64,000 nt of DNA. Origin: Dryas octopetala. Lineage: Eukaryota; Streptophyta; Magnoliopsida; Rosales; Rosaceae. This document shows positions 61,511 to 64,000 of the stretch, one piece after another; position 1 is the stretch's first letter; the number at the start of each line of letters is the position of its first letter. Under the pieces are notes generated by a model. The model saw nothing but the letters and a program-made list of their open reading frames with translations. It made no database searches and was not told the DNA's origin. The stretch spans positions 5,429,228 through 5,493,227 of the forward strand of contig OY992833.1 in assembly GCA_963921425.1 (NCBI GenBank), written 5' to 3'. The translations under genes were made by a program, and so were the position numbers.

Positions 61511-62940
61511 CAGTTCCCCAGGTACTAGTATGGCGTGAGATTTCAGTTTGTGGAGTACTTTGAGAAATGATATTACATCAGTAAATATTTTAAATGACAG
61601 TTTCAGAAAGGCTTTGCATTTTATTTCAGATATTTCAATAGTTTTACAGCTTCAGAGTATTATTTACTTTTCAGAGTTTGATTTACAGTTTTGAGATGAT
61701 TTAGAAATGGATTTGTGAAAAGGTTTTAAAGCTGGGGGATTTCAAAGAGCGACGTGAGTGAAATTAGATAGATGACTTTTTGCATTGTATGTTAGGATTT
61801 AGTTAAGTCTAGGCTTAAATTTTGAGGATGGGAATGAGAATGATTATGCATTAAGATTATGGGTTAGGATGTAAATGGCTGATGTTGAGGTTATTAATTG
61901 ACGTTTAGGCATTTGAATTGTAGAATGATTATTATTATTATTGATGAGATTTTGATTTGGTTACGAGGAATTATGATTTTCTTGATGCTTGGAATATTGG
62001 TTATTTAATTGTGGATTATTTACTGAGTATGGAAATTGAGAAAATTATTGAGGTTAGTTAATTGAAGTCGTTTCACTCATACGAGCTCTAGTGAGCTTAC
62101 CGGGTTATTTGTTTGAATGACCCGGTGCACCATGGATATGGTGCAGTGTGGTTAATTGTATTTTGCAGGTTAAGCAGGCTGAGGAGGCAGTGAGGAGAAG
62201 ACAAGGCAGTGGGACCCACTTTGATTTATGTAAATGATTTTATACAGTGATTTAAACCGATTTTAAAAAGTGATTTTACATCAATATCTTTGGGCTTGCA
62301 CTCTGATTTATTATTTGCAAGAAATTTATTTATTTAGTTATATTTATGTGCATGGCTCAAAAAAAAGAAAAAACAGATTTAAATGTTTGGTGTTTCAGTG
62401 TTTTATGGGCCCAAGGTTTGGGGCGTTACATATTCTTCATCCTATTAATCACTACTTCAACCGTACCTTATTCATCCAACGTCAAACTTTTCTTTTTCTT
62501 ATATAAACGAACAACTGCTCACACTAGTTGGTATACTAAGCACATTGCTATTTTTATTTTCAAAAAAGTTAATATTATTGTTTTTTCTTTATTTTGTGTA
62601 CATTTTTAATGTCACATAATTGATAAATAAATTAAATATATTCAAGTTTGGCCTCATATTAAAGATCTCATTGAGATCTTTGTGATGATATAATTTTTAT
62701 CAATAAAAATTATAAAAGAATAATTATTATTATTTAAAAGTAATAAATGACATGGAAGGAAATAAGAATTTTTTAACTGGTGAAACAAAGATAATAAGAG
62801 AATATTGGAAAATGAAAATCAAATGGCGTTAACAATTTCACAACGCAAAAACTGGAGTTCAAAACTTTCTCACGCTAAAAAATATTTTGGGGGAGTGTGA
62901 GATCCAAATTTGGGATTATGAAGTACGGTTGATGATGCTC

Positions 62941-63223
62941 TAAACATTAACATTAAATGTTGACCAAAGACTATTGCAAGAGTTCATTGGTTTCCTTTAT
63001 AACCATTGTCTAGTACAATAGTACTCGAATTTCTATAATGCTTGAACACTTGTATGTAGTTTCGAATTTCTTTATGTAGCGCTCAAAGACTTTTTAATAA
63101 TGTTTGAATTCTTTTTTGTAGTGTTCAAATTATAAGTGGTGAAGAAAGATAGTAAAATGAGTTAAATCCAAGTAATGATAGACAATTAAAAAAAAAGAGA
63201 GTTAAAATTAGAATGGGTAAAAG
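62941..63223. repeat. Direct repeat, copy 2 (second part)
   Basis: Counterpart of about 57211-57505 (CAAGAGTTCATTGGTTTCCT, CTATAATGCTTGAACACTTG). Confidence 0.85.
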
Positions 63224-64000
63224 TAGGGGTGGGAATGGGTCGATTTTTACCAACAACCGACCCATTACCAACCCATGTTTCCTGGCTGATATGCACCTGA
63301 CAACCGAGCTAACAGGACCATCCTTGAATTTCCACTCTGAAACATACCCAAATGATTCTGTGGGATCCAAACCAAGGAAAATCCTACCGAAAATTCGACA
63401 GAACATCCCCTGAAAATGGACTAACCCAATTTTTAAAACCTATAGAAACACTTCTAATAAACAACAACCGCCTCTACCATAACCAAAAAGGGTCTTAGAC
63501 CCATCAGAAACACAACTTAGTCAAAGGTTCCAAGTTCGGTTATCAGAGCACTAACACAATAAGTGTTACACTAAAAACTAAAGAAATAAATAAAGTGGAC
63601 ATATAGCCTACAATGTCCGAGGAATGAAAATAGAAGGGATGTCTCGAAATGTGAGATAACCTCAATGAGATAACCATCGCTACTACTTGGGAGAGAAATT
63701 TTAGACAAAACAGAGAAATGTGAGATAACCTCAATGAGTGGACATAAAATGATTTAATAGCGTAAAATCTTTCGAAAGATCATTTTCCAAGAAAATCAAC
63801 CATTCTTTCTCAAATGAATTTGATTTTGAAATCCCCCAATTTTAAAACCATTTCACAAATCTTTTTAAGAATGTCATAAAATCATTTAAATGTAAGAAAA
63901 GAGAATAAAGGCAAGATGAAATTTCTCATTAAAAACTTTCTAAATATAAGTAACATAAAACAACATGCTCCAAGATTCAAGGTAAATCATAAAAATAAAT
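63224..64000. other. Possible hAT-like left end and unassigned DNA
   Basis: Similarity to the first direct repeat stops where TAGGGGTGGGAATGGGTCG begins, a sequence like the hAT-type end at 2787/4428. The right end would lie beyond the window. The minus-strand frame at 63125-63406 crosses this junction and is therefore unlikely to be a gene. Confidence 0.35.

Larger units (their letters stand above)
59581..62430. mobile_element. Long solo-LTR-like element with TGTGAGACCCCG...GGGGCGTTACA ends
   Basis: 2850 bp with TG...CA ends and a perfect 5-bp target duplication TATTC (59576-59580 and 62431-62435). There is no primer-binding site, polypurine tract or pol sequence inside, so it is best read as a solo LTR of a large Gypsy-type element, or a non-coding LTR-kin element. 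It contains a CT microsatellite (59918-59964), a GC-rich stretch and a minisatellite (61245-61510). Confidence 0.75.
59509..62940. mobile_element. PIF/Harbinger-like MITE split by an LTR element
   Basis: The ends are GAGCATC and GATGCTC, with further pairing (GTACTT with AAGTAC), flanked by a 3-bp target duplication TAA (59506-59508 and 62941-62943). Without the inner insertion it is about 577 bp, with no transposase. The empty site is visible at about 57209 in the paralogous repeat. Confidence 0.75.

Noticed and set aside
63125-63406. 93-codon minus frame
   Set aside because: It crosses the point where the direct repeat ends and a probable hAT-like end begins, and has no known domain.

Overview
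The window looks like nuclear DNA of a flowering plant. It is AT-rich, its host genes have plant-type introns, and it carries a nuclear mitochondrial-type ribosomal protein L6, a plant Hv1-like proton channel, a PPR gene remnant and a dense nest of plant transposon families (CACTA, hAT, Mutator/MULE, PIF/Harbinger, Copia, Ty3/Gypsy, SINE, LINE). A rosid, perhaps Rosaceae, is my guess from the style of the repeats; the sequence does not prove it.

Layout. 1-6353 is the right part of a decayed CACTA transposon with a long subterminal tandem array, a nested hAT-like foldback and a broken second-ORF-type gene. 6354-12394 is a large inverted repeat whose right arm is split by a Copia element with identical LTRs (7414-12334). 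12395-18260 is gene-poor and holds several MITEs and a Pack-MULE-like element carrying a captured gene start (16553-17563). 18264-20362 holds two host genes: an Hv1-like voltage-sensor protein and mitochondrial ribosomal protein L6. 21771-27560 is a repeated non-coding module interrupted by two foldback elements and a SINE. 28444-29747 is a conserved plant gene (HAPLESS8-like, tentative), followed by two tandem copies of its 3' region up to about 35.0 kb. 35591-39984 is a degraded Ty3/Gypsy element. 40530-48680 is a second, shortened copy of the whole Hv1-to-HAP8-like segment: it keeps an Hv1 fragment, the module and an intact second HAP8-like gene (44972-46507), but not the L6 gene. 50057-51544 is a MULE with 9-bp target duplications. 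51730-55602 is a degraded Copia element with other elements inside one LTR. 56384-58892 holds a CACTA transposase fragment, a truncated PPR pseudogene and another CACTA end, flanked by direct repeats. 59509-62940 is a PIF/Harbinger-like MITE invaded by a 2.85-kb solo-LTR-like element.

The likely living host genes are Hv1-like, L6 and the two HAP8-like copies. They do not form a pathway; they share a locus reshaped by segmental duplication and repeated insertion. I found no convincing new biochemical system. The strongest leads are the segmental duplication with two open gene copies whose coding ends lie at a recombination join, the Pack-MULE, a perfect-ended 958-bp foldback able to make a long hairpin RNA, and a short sequence cassette shared by three unrelated kinds of element.
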